A stretch of DNA of 64,000 bases from Theocolax elegans (GCA_026168455.1 CM047425.1:20972648-21036647), one strand, 5' to 3'. Shown: positions 35,320 to 48,283, counted from the first letter of the stretch. Numbers and translations are program-made. Notes: generated by a model from the sequence alone, not told the origin.

Positions 35320-37474
35320 CACGTCCTCCTGCACATTGGTGTACACACACCCGCATGTAGATGCACGTGTATCTACGTATATATGCACGTATGAAGATAT
35401 AGAGAAAAGAAGACGCCGCGCTTTCGCCTAATTAGCCTGCGGCGGCACCTGACCATCCGATCGCTTAATTAGCATCGCGAAGGGACCTACTCGCGAGAGA
35501 GCGCGCGCCAACGCCAACCTCGCGGCGCCGTGTAGCACGAGGCTCACGACGCCGGAAGCACCCAGCTTGAGGAATATATTTTCCTTCGAGCCGAGGGAGT
35601 GAAAAAACGTTCCGATGCCCCCGGGAAATCGTGGTGGCTTTTGTTGCCCTCCAGCGGACGCGGAAGCGGCTACCGAGATGATCCTTCTTCGCTAATGAGT
35701 CACCCATTTGCGCGGGGGACGGTCGGTCATTCTTTCGCCTCTCTCCCTCGCTCCTTTTTGCCCTTTTACTCAGATGCAAGCTCTATGAGAACGGTACTTA
35801 AGTAACGTTATTTCGAAGACTCCACACGGCTTAGTTTTATCAAATATTCAACTGATCGATTTTTTTATGCTGCGCTACCGCTACTAAACACATTTAAAGT
35901 CGAGTGTGACAAACCTATATAACAATTTATCCTGTATACCATATATATATAGGAATATCAAATATACAAATGTAAACAACATAAAGTCAATAGAATTCTT
36001 TTAGTTTTTATTAAAACAAACTATATACGTATCAGTTAAATATGTAGAGCATCTACGTAAGATAAATCATACGAAACTGTTTTCTCTATGATATATTTAT
36101 AAATATGATAACTATTATTGATTATTAAGAAATTTACGAAAGTAAAATTGTTTCACGGATAGAGATCGACAAATCATCCTACAGCACACACACACGCACA
36201 CACGTGAATTTCTTTCTGCTTATGAATAAGTGGGTAAAAAAAATATTTGTTATTTTATTGAAATAGAGAAAGAAAAATATAATAACTTAATCAACCTTCC
36301 GATGTATTCGAAACCAGTTTTAAAGACTAATCAAATATTACATCTATATGTTTCTAGATAGGAAAATAGACTCAGATTAAGATGTCAACTTAATCGGATT
36401 ATACTTAAATTTTCCTATGGATATAGAAAATCTGTAGCGACGCTATATATCTTTGAAAAAATGGATAATCCAAAAAATTTGATTTCCCTCGAGTAAATCT
36501 CGATAGGACGTCCATGTACGAAGAAGTAATCCGACAGGTTACTGGCAGCAATTTTTCATTAGGAAAAGTCCGGTCAAAATCATCAAAGAAAATCAACTCA
36601 CGGATACGATTTTCATGCGTAAGCTACTAAACGAATCTATTTTCATTTTCACGTCAACGCATTAACAGTTACGATTAGAGAAAATAATCCGTGACCTCGT
36701 ATTTTATTATGTTTCGCGTTAGATAGTGCACACATATGTATACATAAATGTGTTTTATATGTACTTGGAACAAGCAAGAGGCTCGTAGTTAATGACGAAA
36801 AAGAAGGAAGATGATAAAGGAGTCTTAAGAGTTGCGGCTTCGTGTGATGTGTCACAAACTCGACTTGGCACCTGACCGACGCTCCGACGCATATATATAT
36901 ACACCAACTACGTTAAATCCGATTAGAAACGGGACAACTTAGGGACTTACTCTTCTGGAGTCTAAGAGAAGGAAGTAAAGTATTGAGGAAGGGTTTACCT
37001 TGTCACACATCCAATATATTTCGTTATTATTATCCAGTATGAAACGGTTCCGCATTACTTACGAAAAACTGTGGGTAAATAAATCTAATTAATAATATTC
37101 AAAACATCTATAAAATTTATCTAAAAATCAATGTATAGAAAGGAAGCTTTATTTTGAAATGTCAAAAGTACACGATTGAACGTCAAATAATCGACTTTAA
37201 AAGAAATTAGCACATTTTATAATGCAACTTCCGTGTTCCGAGTAATGTGCGTAATAAGACTAAAGGATACTATTCCCTTTAATAATGTTCTTCATACAAA
37301 TAAACGATTAACCATTGAAAAATGAAAGTCTAAAAAATCGATAGCACGTGATAGGTATATAAGAAGGTCGTATTTCACGCGTTATACGTCGCACTATAAA
37401 CGAGTAAGAAAGTAGGAAAATAAGAGAGCAGGATAAGGAAAGATTTGAAAAAAAATGTCCGAAGAGAGGAAGAG

Positions 37475-37491
37475 GGAGAGAGAGAGAGAGA
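37475..37491. repeat. (GA)n tract
   Basis: A short GA microsatellite in a purine-rich patch next to a CpG-richer region. Confidence 0.85.
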
Positions 37492-38278
37492 AGGAGAAAG
37501 AGTTGGCGATCGTGCGAAAGCTTTACACAGCGGCGGACTCTCGACGTTTCGTAATTAATGAATCGCGCTCGCGCCCGAATATAAACACACCGGTGAAATT
37601 ACACTTTGACAAGCTGTAGCGAAAATACACGTGTACAAGGTATATAACGGATGAAAAAACGTTATTTTTTTGACCTTTCACGATATTCTTCGGATACTTC
37701 TTGTGAAATTCACGTGCAACGTTCACGACTCCATCCTTTGGTCATTTGTTTGTTTCGACCCTCGCAATTTTAAGCCGTTTATCCCGCGCGCACACTCAAT
37801 TATTTTACCGTGTGGTATTAAATAACGCTAATTTCTCATGGATTAAAGTGAATGTATTAGTTCTTTTCTTTTTTTTCTTTTACTTTTTATACGTGCGCCT
37901 TCGTTTGAACTTTCTACTTTGAAAATAGCAATTACATACACTGTTTAGCCGGCGCGCTTTAAAAAATATTGTAACATTAGACAATGTAAAATTGATTCGT
38001 TATGAAATTGATTTATACTTTGGTTGCGTGTGCGTCTATTTATGTTTCCGAGAATCTATTAATTAACTGTTAATTGGTTAAATATATTTAGCTATTATTA
38101 CACAATTAATTTCGCTAAAACAGATGCTTATTTAGTTCTTGGAAATTTACGAGTAATTTATAATTCACTTAAGCATCGCTACGTAACAATATTTAATAAA
38201 TAATCGTGTATTATTGATTTATTTTGTAGAAAAATTTGGTCGAGCTTTAAAACTACGAACGTGTAAAAATATCATTAT

Positions 38279-38328
38279 GACCTCCGGCGTCTCGGTCGGA
38301 TGGAGCGGTGGGTTCGTACCCGGAGGTC
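38279..38328. other. GC-rich hairpin with tRNA-like acceptor stem
   Basis: GACCTCCGG (38,279-38,287) pairs exactly with CCGGAGGTC (38,320-38,328) across 32 bases. The interior contains GGGTTCGTACCC, itself a 4-bp stem with TCGT loop. The ends resemble a 7-bp tRNA acceptor stem, but the unit is only 50 nt long with no convincing D or anticodon arm. I call it a structured GC-rich element of unknown role and not a tRNA gene. Confidence 0.4.
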
Positions 38329-41300
38329 CTCGTCTCTCTCGAGTGATAAATACCACTGTATTTTCAACAAGTGCTTTCTTCGCAAAAAGAACGCATGCCT
38401 CGATCGCTGATTAGCACCGAGTTGGGATCACAAAAAGAGCGTCGTTAGCAGTGTAAACAACAGAAAAATACAATTAAGATCTAAAGATAAAATATTTATA
38501 TTGAAGTTCGACATTGAAAGTGAAAAAAAAGCTTGAAAATTGTATACGTTGATTTTCGAATTTTCCGAGTGAAATATTATTAAAATGACTAACCTACATT
38601 TTGACGTAGAATAAAGAGTATTATATGAACGTTTTATTAAAACACAACCGTTGGTTCATTTAAAATGAAATTTTTTGCGTCAATCCTGGACGAACTTAAT
38701 TAACCCATAAACCACAAATTTCACTGTATGGTGTTTATATATGGAGAATAACTTTCCACGAGTGTACAAACACGTGAATACACGGGAGTGTAGAAAAGAA
38801 CACTCGGGCACAACATATTCGCGGTATAATTTATATTTCACGTCAGCACACTCCTAGAGGATAGGTACACATATGTGCACGTATATATATGTATATGCGT
38901 AATCCAAGATTTTCTAATGAACTTGAATTAACATCCTCAATAAACAGTAATTCGCAATAATAAACAAATGAAATTGATTCGTCGTATAATTGAATTATAA
39001 CGTAGGCTACTATACTTTCACTAGACTAGGCTCCTTTTTAATTGGTAAAAAGAGCTCGTGATATTGTAGACACACACTGGATACGTATGACCAAGGCAAT
39101 TAATCGTTTCTTAAATTTTAAATACGTAACGCGCTCTCAATGAAAAGTTTAAAGGGGCTTGGGCGATGATGATGAATCGTCGCCCGGTTAATGCCCGGCT
39201 AATCAATCACGGCATCTCTCTCTCTCTCCCTCGCTCCTTTTCGCCCATTCATCATTGACAAGTCGAGAGAACGTCGCGACGCGTGTATAAAGACGTTATG
39301 GTTCTTCGCTAAGCCGATCAATCAACGGAAAACTACGTACAGCCGCGACTACTGTAATCGTTTCAATTTTTTAAATCTACGTTTCTTCTACGTATCACAC
39401 GTTAGAGATAATCATTGTCTACCATTATGTTGACAAATTCATACAGGGATGTCAAGTGGACAGTTGGTTTTTAATTTTCTCCCTTTCTAAGGATTTCTAA
39501 CGAATGGTACTTCATTAATTATTTTAATGAACAGGTGATTTTAAATGTTTAACTGATTCAATACCGTTTACATGCGTCCCCAGTCACTTTTCTCTGAATA
39601 ATTTGTCATTTAATCGTCTCATCGTATAAATTTCAATTTATTAATGTTCAATTAGAGTTTTCCTCGTCATTTTTCTCTTCCCTCGTCAATAATTCAATTT
39701 ATCGAGGAAGTAAATACACTTCAATTTTTTACAGTAAATCAATAAACCCTAACTCATTAGATTTATTATTTTAAATGGTTGTATACGTAAACCTTTAGCT
39801 TCTCGTTTCAAATAATCAATGATATTCAATTATTGAAATTACTATGTGCGCAGATACGTAAATATATAGGTGGAAAAATAAGCATCTTGTAGATTTGTCG
39901 TGATTGATAGAAAATGAACGCAGTAAAATCATAATATATTTTGTTGTGAAAACAACTGTAAATATTTAGAAATTAATTCATAATCAACAATTAACGGTTT
40001 AAGTATTCCTTCAACATAGATAGATAATAAATAATATTTTAAAATATATTTATTCAAAATCAATCGCACTTTCACAACGGGCATAAAATATCGCCGTACA
40101 AGATTAGCCAATGCAAAATAAAACGTAACATCTGTCATCAGGTCATTGTCGAAACAAGCACACGGGCAGTATCGCGAAACTAATACTCGAATCTTTGCGC
40201 ATAAATATCGTGAACGACGATTCCGTATAAATGTATCGACACACACCGCGTCGGCATATAATAAAGATCGAGATCGAGACCACACACATAAAGGCGCCAC
40301 TGCAGTTTAAATTGCCAAGATAATCATCGCGTGACCGAAGACCGCCATTAGATCCAAGAATAAATACCGGGACAATTTTAAACGCGAGGTCTTTCTCGTA
40401 TAATCGCGTTATCGACTTTATACCGTGACGATTTGAGCGCGACGCCTCCCTCGAACTTGTTTATTTTTATTTATATGGACACTCCGCGCTGGACACGTTG
40501 ATATGTTTTCCGCATTGGATTTAAGGTGTAATCACATTTTTTTCTTCCCGGCATATCTCTTTCGATATCGTGATTGAACTACACGTGCACTTTACAATTC
40601 CTTCTTTTTATTAACTTTTTGTATTTTATATGTTTACGTACACTCATATATGAGTGTGTATTATTTTATTTATTTTTCAATATAACATCCCTTGCATACG
40701 AACAAAATATGTTTAATCCATTATTTTTAAACTTCGATTAAATACGCAATTGACGAAATGTATTTGAACAATGTGTACATTTTGTAATCGAAACGTTAAG
40801 TATTTGTTATTGCATGCGCTTACGAAGATACAATCTATTTAATTTTATTAAAATCATTAAAATCAATTTAACGATTTCGATAATGATTAGATACGCAAAA
40901 ACGGTACGCATGTAGATGTTTTGATAAATTAAAAAATAAAATAAGTATGGTAAATCATAAAATATTCTTTTATTTGTATTTTGGTGCCTTTACATTTAGC
41001 CATATTCACCAGTAATAAATTGCAAAATTGTAACAAATATAATATAGTATTTCGCGTGATAATAATACAAATTTTCTTACACTATACAATCATGTAGATA
41101 CAAGGATAAAAAGAAGGGAATAAAGCGCATTAATCGAATACGCACGTTTTGTACTATATAAACGTTGATTAATTATACGGAGTAGCAAAGTGTATTCTCT
41201 AAGTGAAGCGACATACTAAATGTCTTCCAAGAAACGTGCAAAATTAAGCTTACTTAATACGGTTTAACCAACCGTACAGAGAAACCCGCTCCGACGAAGG

Positions 41301-42043
41301 CAAACTCAATAACAAGAAGTCGCGAAATTTCGAATTGCGCGAGACGTATAATGAAATTCTAAGCGCTCGATTTCGCCATCTACAGAGTTACTCTCGAAGG
41401 AGAAAAAGAAGCGCATCAAGAAAAAAGGGACGAGCCGACAATAAAAGAAACGTCAGACGAAGAAGAGGCAGCGGGGCGCCGTTCCTTCGACCTTCAACGT
41501 GGACTGCATTGCACTGCATCGGGTTGATCTCGTCTCGAAGAAAAAGGATGGCGAGACTTGCGCTTACTCGAGAAAGAATGTCTCCAAAAGAAGTGACAGG
41601 AAATCGTTAAGAATTTTGCACGTGTATGTTTATTTTCTATACGCGCGACAATCACTTGTATTACCAATCATTTTACATATGTATATATATATATAAATTT
41701 TTTTTCTCTCCTTTATTATGTAAATTATGCATTTCGCGACGTGTGTTTGATAGAAAGTTTAGTTACAGCTCTAGTATACCTAACGAAATAAGACAATGTG
41801 AATTTATAAACTTTTTTTCTCGATTCACTTCAATTGATTTTACCGTACGTGCTATCAGTCATGTGCATTAAAATTGAAAATGATTTATTTGCACTTATGT
41901 ACAACTAATGTATAAGGTAGCTTATTATTATTTTTTTATTTACCAATGTACACAATTTCTAATTGAACACTCGAGCTAAGTAAATATTTATTAATCGTAT
42001 CAAATGTGTATTAACTTGATAAGAGAGCAGTTGAAGAGACAGA

Positions 42044-42074
42044 AAGAGAGAGAGCGAGAGAGAGAGAGAGAGAT
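42044..42074. repeat. (GA)n microsatellite
   Basis: A GA run with one GC interruption, giving Ser-Leu/Arg runs in translation. Confidence 0.92.
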
Positions 42075-45000
42075 AGATAAGTGACGTACGCGAGCAAAGT
42101 TGAGAAATAAAGGAAATGAACACACACACACATACGTATATTTAAATATCAGACTAAATAAGAAAACACGTGTACATGTACTACCGGATAATCGTATATA
42201 TACATACATATATGCTTGGTAACTACATTTATGTGTGATTAAACGGTTACTTGCATCGTGCAATATTGATGATGATTCACGAATTACCGATAAACGTATA
42301 AACGCACGTATATTATTGAAAGATTATGATGATATATCGATTCTTCTGTATTAATTAATGAGTTAACATTGCAAGCCGATGAAAACTCAATATTTATACG
42401 CAAGGGAATGCAATATACAGATGTTTTCAAATGTTTGCATTTATTATTCGGCACCTCAATTTCCAAGTCAAATGTTGACAAAATATACGATATACCGATC
42501 GGCATCGTCCCTTTTCCTTCAAAGATCAAAACTGAGGAACAAATTGATGGGTAAGAAGTAATCGATTTTTAATCGAGTCTCCAAGGCGGTCCCCCCAAAT
42601 TTGTCAATGCGACCGCGTACGCTGGTAAGCTGATTTTGGTCGTACTCCGAAAACCTTAATTAAGTCTTTCCCCGAGAAAGAGGGAAAAAAAAGACAAAGT
42701 GAACTCCTTCTTGCTATACGCGCACGGTTCAAGAATGAATAATTGAGGTGAGGAGAAAAGTTTCGTTTTGGCTTTAACCCGACTCCAGGAATTCGATTGA
42801 TTTGATCTTTCTCTTGCATTTTTCATGACGTAAGGGCTGCCAAGTGTTCACGAGGTTTCGTGCAATTATTGCAAATTTTATAACATATATTTGGGCAGTG
42901 CTACGTGAAACACAATGGTTAATTTTATTTCGATATTTATTCCAATGAGATTTATCGCGATGATATAAGTATAACCTTGATTTTTTCGTGCACAAATCGA
43001 TCTCAAATTGATTGATTTTAACCGTAAAATTAAGAAAACGAACGCACGGTCGATGATGCAAGATAACAAAGATTTTATATTTTGAAAGTAAAATACTGAA
43101 AAATACATAATGATGAGCAGAAAACAGAAGGATTAAATAAAGAATAGAGCTTACATTTACTAAAGGATTTTCGTAGATATTATCTACTTAGATAGTATGA
43201 CCTTCTAACGACTCTTTATTATACTGCGAAATTATGAACGATAAGCAATTAACTTATTTATACTTCTAAGTTAATAAACCATAATGTGCTTAGTCATCGT
43301 GAATTTATAATCAAAGTATGTAAAACGTAAAATAATTTTTTTTAAAAAGGCCATGCTTTGGAAAGCTTTACCAACCATAGCGGTGGACAATTATACCACT
43401 ACCTGGTCAGGTACATTGCCTTTTTTTACCGCTAGAGGGAAACAGCAAAATCCTTACTCACTAGAGAGATAAAAATCCATTCTTGTTCATCCGTAATCGT
43501 GTCCAAATCAAGGACGAAAATGTGTATAATATTGTTTGATAAAATTTGTACTCTTAAAAACTTCATTAACCACAGTAGAAAAAGAGTGCAAGAGCCTTCT
43601 ATAATATGTAGTAAAATTTTAGTTTGAAAACACTGATGAATTCGTAGTTTTATATAAAGTGACTAATTTTGTATAATAATTAGTCATTTATATTAACTCA
43701 TAATAATCGCAAACTTTGAACGTTTTCGTTAGACACTTGAGCAAACCAGTTCTCATCTTCATGATATAAATGTAGATTTTCGAAAATTTGATTTAGTTGC
43801 ATAGTATTTTGATAGTTTGATTGATATTTAAGCAAATAAAATGAGGACACGATCAGTCGCAATATCATGAAATTTCGTCGAGCGAAACCCATCATCGTAT
43901 CATTGACTAATACGAAGACACGTAAACTTTCGCAAGCCTCTTAATCAGAATGATCAACACGTAAAATCGCATTACCCAGAAAATAATCATCGAAAACTAA
44001 CCCGGCCGTAGAAAGAAAAGAGGGTCAAGACGCGGTGCGACGTCCGGTCGAGGGGGGCAATGAAGTCGTCAGTGAGCGTCCTCGTGAGCGACCCAAAAAC
44101 CGAGCTTTTAATTTACGGCTAGTCGGGGCGCTAATCTACGAAGGGAATCGACAAGGCCAACCAACGGGTCTAAAGCGTCATATCTCGCGCCGTTTTCATA
44201 TCGACCACCTGGGGCGAGACTACACGAGTACGCTCACTTTCTCCAAGAGTCTCCTCGTGTTGGACCGCGATTTCCGTCACCGCCAGGATGACGATGATGC
44301 CGCACCTTGTGCACTCGAACGTTTAATGACGATCCGAGGGGAACTTTGGGTCAGGCTCGTGATAAACTCTTCGAGAGGCTCTTTATCATTTTTTCAGAAT
44401 TTTCACTTTGTTGCTGTGAGATTCAATTGACCCGATACCCAAAATACACTTTCACGTTCCTAACTATTCATTTGGTTTAAACATTAATTTGCAATCGCAA
44501 ATAATCGTACTCGTAGGATATTCATTAGAATCTATTTTTAAAAATGAAATTGTTTGGTGAAATTAACTTTTGCTAAATTTGGAAAACAGATGTTTTGGTA
44601 CTTTGTCATAAGGGTAGAATAATTTATCAATACAACTTGCGGCAGATTGCTATTTATCTATGTCGTGTAGGCGTACTCTGCTATTTGTATTATATTAATA
44701 CTTATTTTTCAAAAGATTTTTTCGTTTTTAGTTATTTTTAGTACAACGAATACAATATAATTTAATAAATTATCGTGTCGTAAACATTAAGCCACAATTT
44801 TTCTAAAACAGTATTTGAATTATTATTTGTAATTAATTACGATATTAATAATTAATTGAAATATATAAATCCATAAGTGCTATTAATCTCACAGGAGTGA
44901 AAGTCCCGACCTAAATGTTTACTTTACAACAAATTTCCGGGTGTGCAACGATAAGAAAAATATTCGATCAAGTCAATATAGATTCTAGGCTTGTGCATCA

Positions 45001-45777
45001 GATGCACCGAGGAACGGACGGATTAAGAGGCATAAGCGAATATCGAGCCGTCAGTCCAGGTGGCATATTCATACACGCGCGTGAGGGGGTCAATGTTCAC
45101 CAGTTGGATATCGGACGATTCTAACGAGCGTCACGAGGCGCTCGATTGCTTCCATATATTTGTCTTGCATCACTTTGTCGTCGATCTTATTATGATTGTT
45201 GTATTTGTCACACGTGATTTATTGTATTTTCTTCACTCGTTACATTTATAAGTATAAGGATGAACTTCATTTTTATTCGATTACTCTTTTTTAACGTTGA
45301 TCTTATTAGTGGAATCAAATGTTTAGTGATTATTAATAAAGTCCTTTGATCGCATGTATTATTTAGTAATAATAAATCCTGCATGTTAATTAATTATTGA
45401 TGCTCAAATAAACAATATTTTTCTATTCAAATATTTATAAAGAGGCTGTGATGGAAAAATTGACAAACTAATTTCAACTTTATTATATTTTTGATCACGA
45501 GAAAAAGGTTTTAATAATCAAAAAAATTAAACTTGTAACATTTTATTTATTTTTATCGTTTTTTTTATCACACTATTAGATATTAGAATAAATACATCCA
45601 CTGAGTATTCTAAAGTCCATAAATATTTTAACCTTAACATTGAATGCTGAAATAACTATTCGTTTTGGATTATGTTTATCCTTATACTGTGATTGATGTA
45701 TATTATAGAAAAATAAATAGCTGCAGCAATAATCTAATATTGACCTCTTAAAAATATAATATTTTGATACAATAAAG

Positions 45778-45783
45778 TTTATT
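45778..45783 (-). terminator. AATAAA polyadenylation signal (distal)
   Basis: AATAAA on the minus strand about 170 bp downstream of the stop codon of the chitin-binding gene. It is a plausible distal cleavage signal. Confidence 0.45.
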
Positions 45784-45847
45784 TTCCTATAAAACTAATT
45801 ATACTATAAGTCTAACACACTATTAGTCATTTTGTATAAAATAATGC

Positions 45848-45853
45848 TTTATT
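45848..45853 (-). terminator. AATAAA polyadenylation signal (proximal)
   Basis: AATAAA on the minus strand about 100 bp downstream of the stop codon of the chitin-binding gene. Two signals could give alternative 3' ends. Confidence 0.5.
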
Positions 45854-45953
45854 ACAAAATATACACGGTTCTATAAGTTTAAACTAACAACTTTGATACC
45901 ACTTAAAATACACCTATCTAATATTTATAAATTAACTATATTTTTCTTAAAAT

Positions 45954-48183
45954 TTAAAACAAATTAAACCAACGATTGAAAGCAGGTGGTACTTCATTTT
46001 CAGTAGGTTCGTTAGTTTCAGATTCCCATGTAGTAGGTTCCCAAGTTGGTTCCGGTGTAGTGCTTGGTTCTGATGTGATGGTTGTTTCCCAAGTAGAAGA
46101 CGTAGTGGTAGTAATTCCTCCAATACCAGTGCAGTTTGCCTCACCCGGATACGTGCAAACTTCTTCTTCAACGCTAAAGTGAAGATTAGGTGGACAAGAC
46201 ATTACTATTCGCTGCCCATTTGAACACACACAGTATTTAGTGCAGAGTTCATTTGGTAAAATAATGGTATAGTTTTGTGGATCGACAGCAGGACACTCTC
46301 CAATACAGGTTTCCGGATTTTTCCATGACTCGGTTGTAGTTTGGGGCTCTCCGGTAACTTCTCTTTTCACTAATTTCTTCGTAGGCCATGATTTTTTGGT
46401 AGTTGTAGTGATCGGTGGCGTTTTGGTAGTTGTCGTAACCGGTTTATCGGTACAGTTCACATTCCATGGCCAATCGCAAACTTGTTCTACTGGATTAAAG
46501 TGCAATCCTTCCGGACATTTTTGTAATACTCTTCCTCCATTAGTACAAGTATAAAACAGAGAGCAATTGGTTTCGTGAGCTATGTGAATGGCTTCGCCAG
46601 AACCAACCCATTTAGGACATTCGGTCGGAATCGGAGTTGTTGGTTCAGTTGGAGGAATTGTTGTGATTTCAGCGCAACCAGCATTTTCTGGTAAGTCACA
46701 ATCATGAATCTCTGGGTTGAAGTCCAAACCGTCTGGACATACTTGTAAAATCTGCAAGCCTTTGTTACATAAGTAATACTTATTACAAACGCACTCATGT
46801 GGCAAGTAGATTGGCTCTAGTGGATCCTTTTTAGGGCAAGAAGTTGGATAACCTAAAGCATAATCATGCATTTAGTTATTTTAGTGGTGTAGATTTAGAG
46901 TAATTATATTATAAATGATTATCAAATAAAAACAATCGTTTAAGTAGAAACAAGATTCTTACCTGGTTTCTTGGTAGTAGTGGTTGATGGTTTTCCAGAA
47001 GTTGTTGTTGGTGGCGCTTGAGTTGTCGTTGTTGGAGGCACTTGACTAGTTGTTGTCGGTGGTGCTTGACTTGTAGTTGTTGGAGGCAATTGGCTAGTTG
47101 TTGTCGGGGGAGCTTGACTTGTGGTGGTTGGAGGCAATTGGCTAGTTGTTGTCGGTGGAGCTTGACTTGTAGTTGTTGGAAGCAATTGGCTAGTTGTTGT
47201 CGGTGGTGCTTGACTTGTGGTGGTTGGAGGCAATTGGCTAGTTGTTGTCGGTGGAGCTTGACTTGTAGTTGTTGGAGGCAATTGGCTAGTTGTTGTCGGT
47301 GGTGCTTGACTTGTGGTGGTTGGAGGTAATTGGCTAGTTGTTGTCGGTGGAGCTTGACTCGTGGTTGTTGGAGGCACTTGACTTGTAGTTGTTGGAGGCA
47401 CTTGACTTGTAGTTGTTGGAGGCAATTGGCTAGTTGTTGTCGGTGGAGCTTGACTCGTGGTTGTTGGAGGCACTTGACTTGTAGTCGTTGGAGGCAATTG
47501 GCTAGTTGTTGTCGGCGGTGCTTGACTAGTTGTTGTAGGTGGAGCTTGACTCGTGGTTGTTGGGGGCACTTGACTAGTAGTTGTTGGTGGCACTTGACTT
47601 GTAGTTGTTGGAGGCAATTGGCTAGTTGTTGTCGGTGGCACTTGACTTGTGGTTGTTGGAGGTTGGTTCGAAGTAGTTGTTGGTGGATGTTTTGAAGTAG
47701 TTGTTGGAGGCTGTTTTGATGTTGTGGTTACGTTCGGTTTTGCACTGGAAGTCCATGGTGATTTGGTAGTTGTCGTTGGTTTAATAGACGTTAACTGACA
47801 ATTAACTTCAGATGGCCAATCGCAGGTACCTTGTTTTGGATCAAAATGCAATCCTTCAGGACAATCTTGCTCAACCTTTTCACCATCGACACAAACGTAA
47901 AACTTTGAACAGTCTGTTTCATGTTGTATTGTCACTAAGGAACCACCATTATTTTCTTTTGGACATTCAGTAGGTCTTGGAGTTGTCGTAGGTTTCCACT
48001 CACTCCCGTCATAATTACTAACATCATCGTCAGTGCTCAAAACACTGGTTACACTCAGAAATAAAATCAGTGAAGAAATAAGACCTAAAATGAGATTAAT
48101 AATATTTAATAATATTTAAAATATATTACTCACAGTTTTTCTAAAAAGTTCAACAATCATTTTAAATAGTCCTTACCCTTCAT
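45954..48183 (-). CDS. secreted mucin-like chitin-binding (peritrophin-type) protein, 675 aa
   Basis: Coding exons are 48,177-48,183 (ATGAAGG, donor GTAAGG), 46,963-48,084 (after CATTTTAG, donor GTAAGA) and 45,954-46,852 (after GCTTTAG, stop TAA). Introns are 92 and 110 bp, both phase 1, and the spliced frame is 2,028 nt. Residues 1-19 are a hydrophobic signal peptide (LISSLILFLSV core). CBM14/peritrophin-A domains, recognised by six-Cys spacing and aromatic/Gly signatures (CSKFYVC, CPEGLHFDP, CDWP), span residues 43-98, 382-436, 455-510 and 563-617. Domains 1 and 3 are canonical; 2 and 4 carry an extra Cys. Residues 127-366 are 30 tandem octapeptides (PPTTTSQ plus A, L or V), a likely O-glycosylated stalk, and a Thr/Glu-rich tail follows domain 4. 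There is no membrane anchor. The family binds chitin in the peritrophic matrix, cuticle or trachea; I infer a gut-lining or mucus role. A dibasic LVKR at 537-540 might be a processing site. Confidence 0.92.
46994..47713 (-). repeat. 24-bp coding minisatellite, 30 units, with 48-bp higher-order repeat
   Basis: Each 24-bp unit encodes one octapeptide. Units at the 5' end of the gene vary (K, H, Q, V, L, A in the variable position). From about unit 16 to unit 28 the variable residue alternates L and A almost without exception, so the effective unit is 48 bp. One L unit carries a Pro-to-Leu change. The plus strand across the array is also open, giving Cys/Trp/Arg-rich frames that are shadows. Confidence 0.95.
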
Positions 48184-48242
48184 GATGAGAGGCCTGTATA
48201 AACTAGCGGAGCACTGTTCGTGTCGCTGAATAAACAGGGAAC

Positions 48243-48274
48243 TGCATTAACGTGATGATGCGCGGTCTTTTATA
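48243..48274 (-). promoter_or_regulatory. core promoter: TATA box and initiator of the chitin-binding gene
   Basis: TATAAAAG lies at 48,274-48,267 on the minus strand. An initiator-like GCAGTT has its A at about 48,243, 31 nt downstream of the first T. This is the spacing expected of a TATA-Inr promoter and predicts a 5' UTR of about 60 nt before the ATG at 48,183. Confidence 0.65.
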
Positions 48275-48283
48275 AAGGTAGAC

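Larger units (their letters stand above)
34633..45777. other. gene-free stretch with the densest CpG-rich islands
   Basis: No coding exon is supportable. CpG-rich islands lie at about 35,050-35,800 (the longest), 37,370-37,800, 38,270-38,430, 39,140-39,310, 40,150-40,480, 41,270-41,620, 42,560-42,850, 43,900-44,450 and 45,000-45,140. Their long open frames are Arg-rich and motif-free, as expected from GC-rich non-coding DNA. The 131-codon frame at 44,035-44,430 is the longest and has no domain I recognise. Confidence 0.5.

Noticed and set aside
39929..40300. 123-codon minus-strand open frame
   Set aside because: No recognisable motif; half lies in a CpG-rich patch and half in AT-rich DNA, with no codon-usage consistency along its length.
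44035..44430. 131-codon plus-strand open frame
   Set aside because: It lies in a CpG-rich island where stops are rare, shows no domain or splice context, and resembles the Arg-rich frames of the other islands.
45430..45600. Possible MITE with TGTGAT / ATCACAC ends
   Set aside because: The inverted match is only about six bases plus A/T runs, and no target duplication is visible.
47018..47695. Two plus-strand Cys/Trp/Arg-rich open frames of 103 and 121 codons
   Set aside because: They are the antisense of the 24-bp coding minisatellite of the chitin-binding gene. A 24-bp repeat keeps any stop-free frame open through the whole array.
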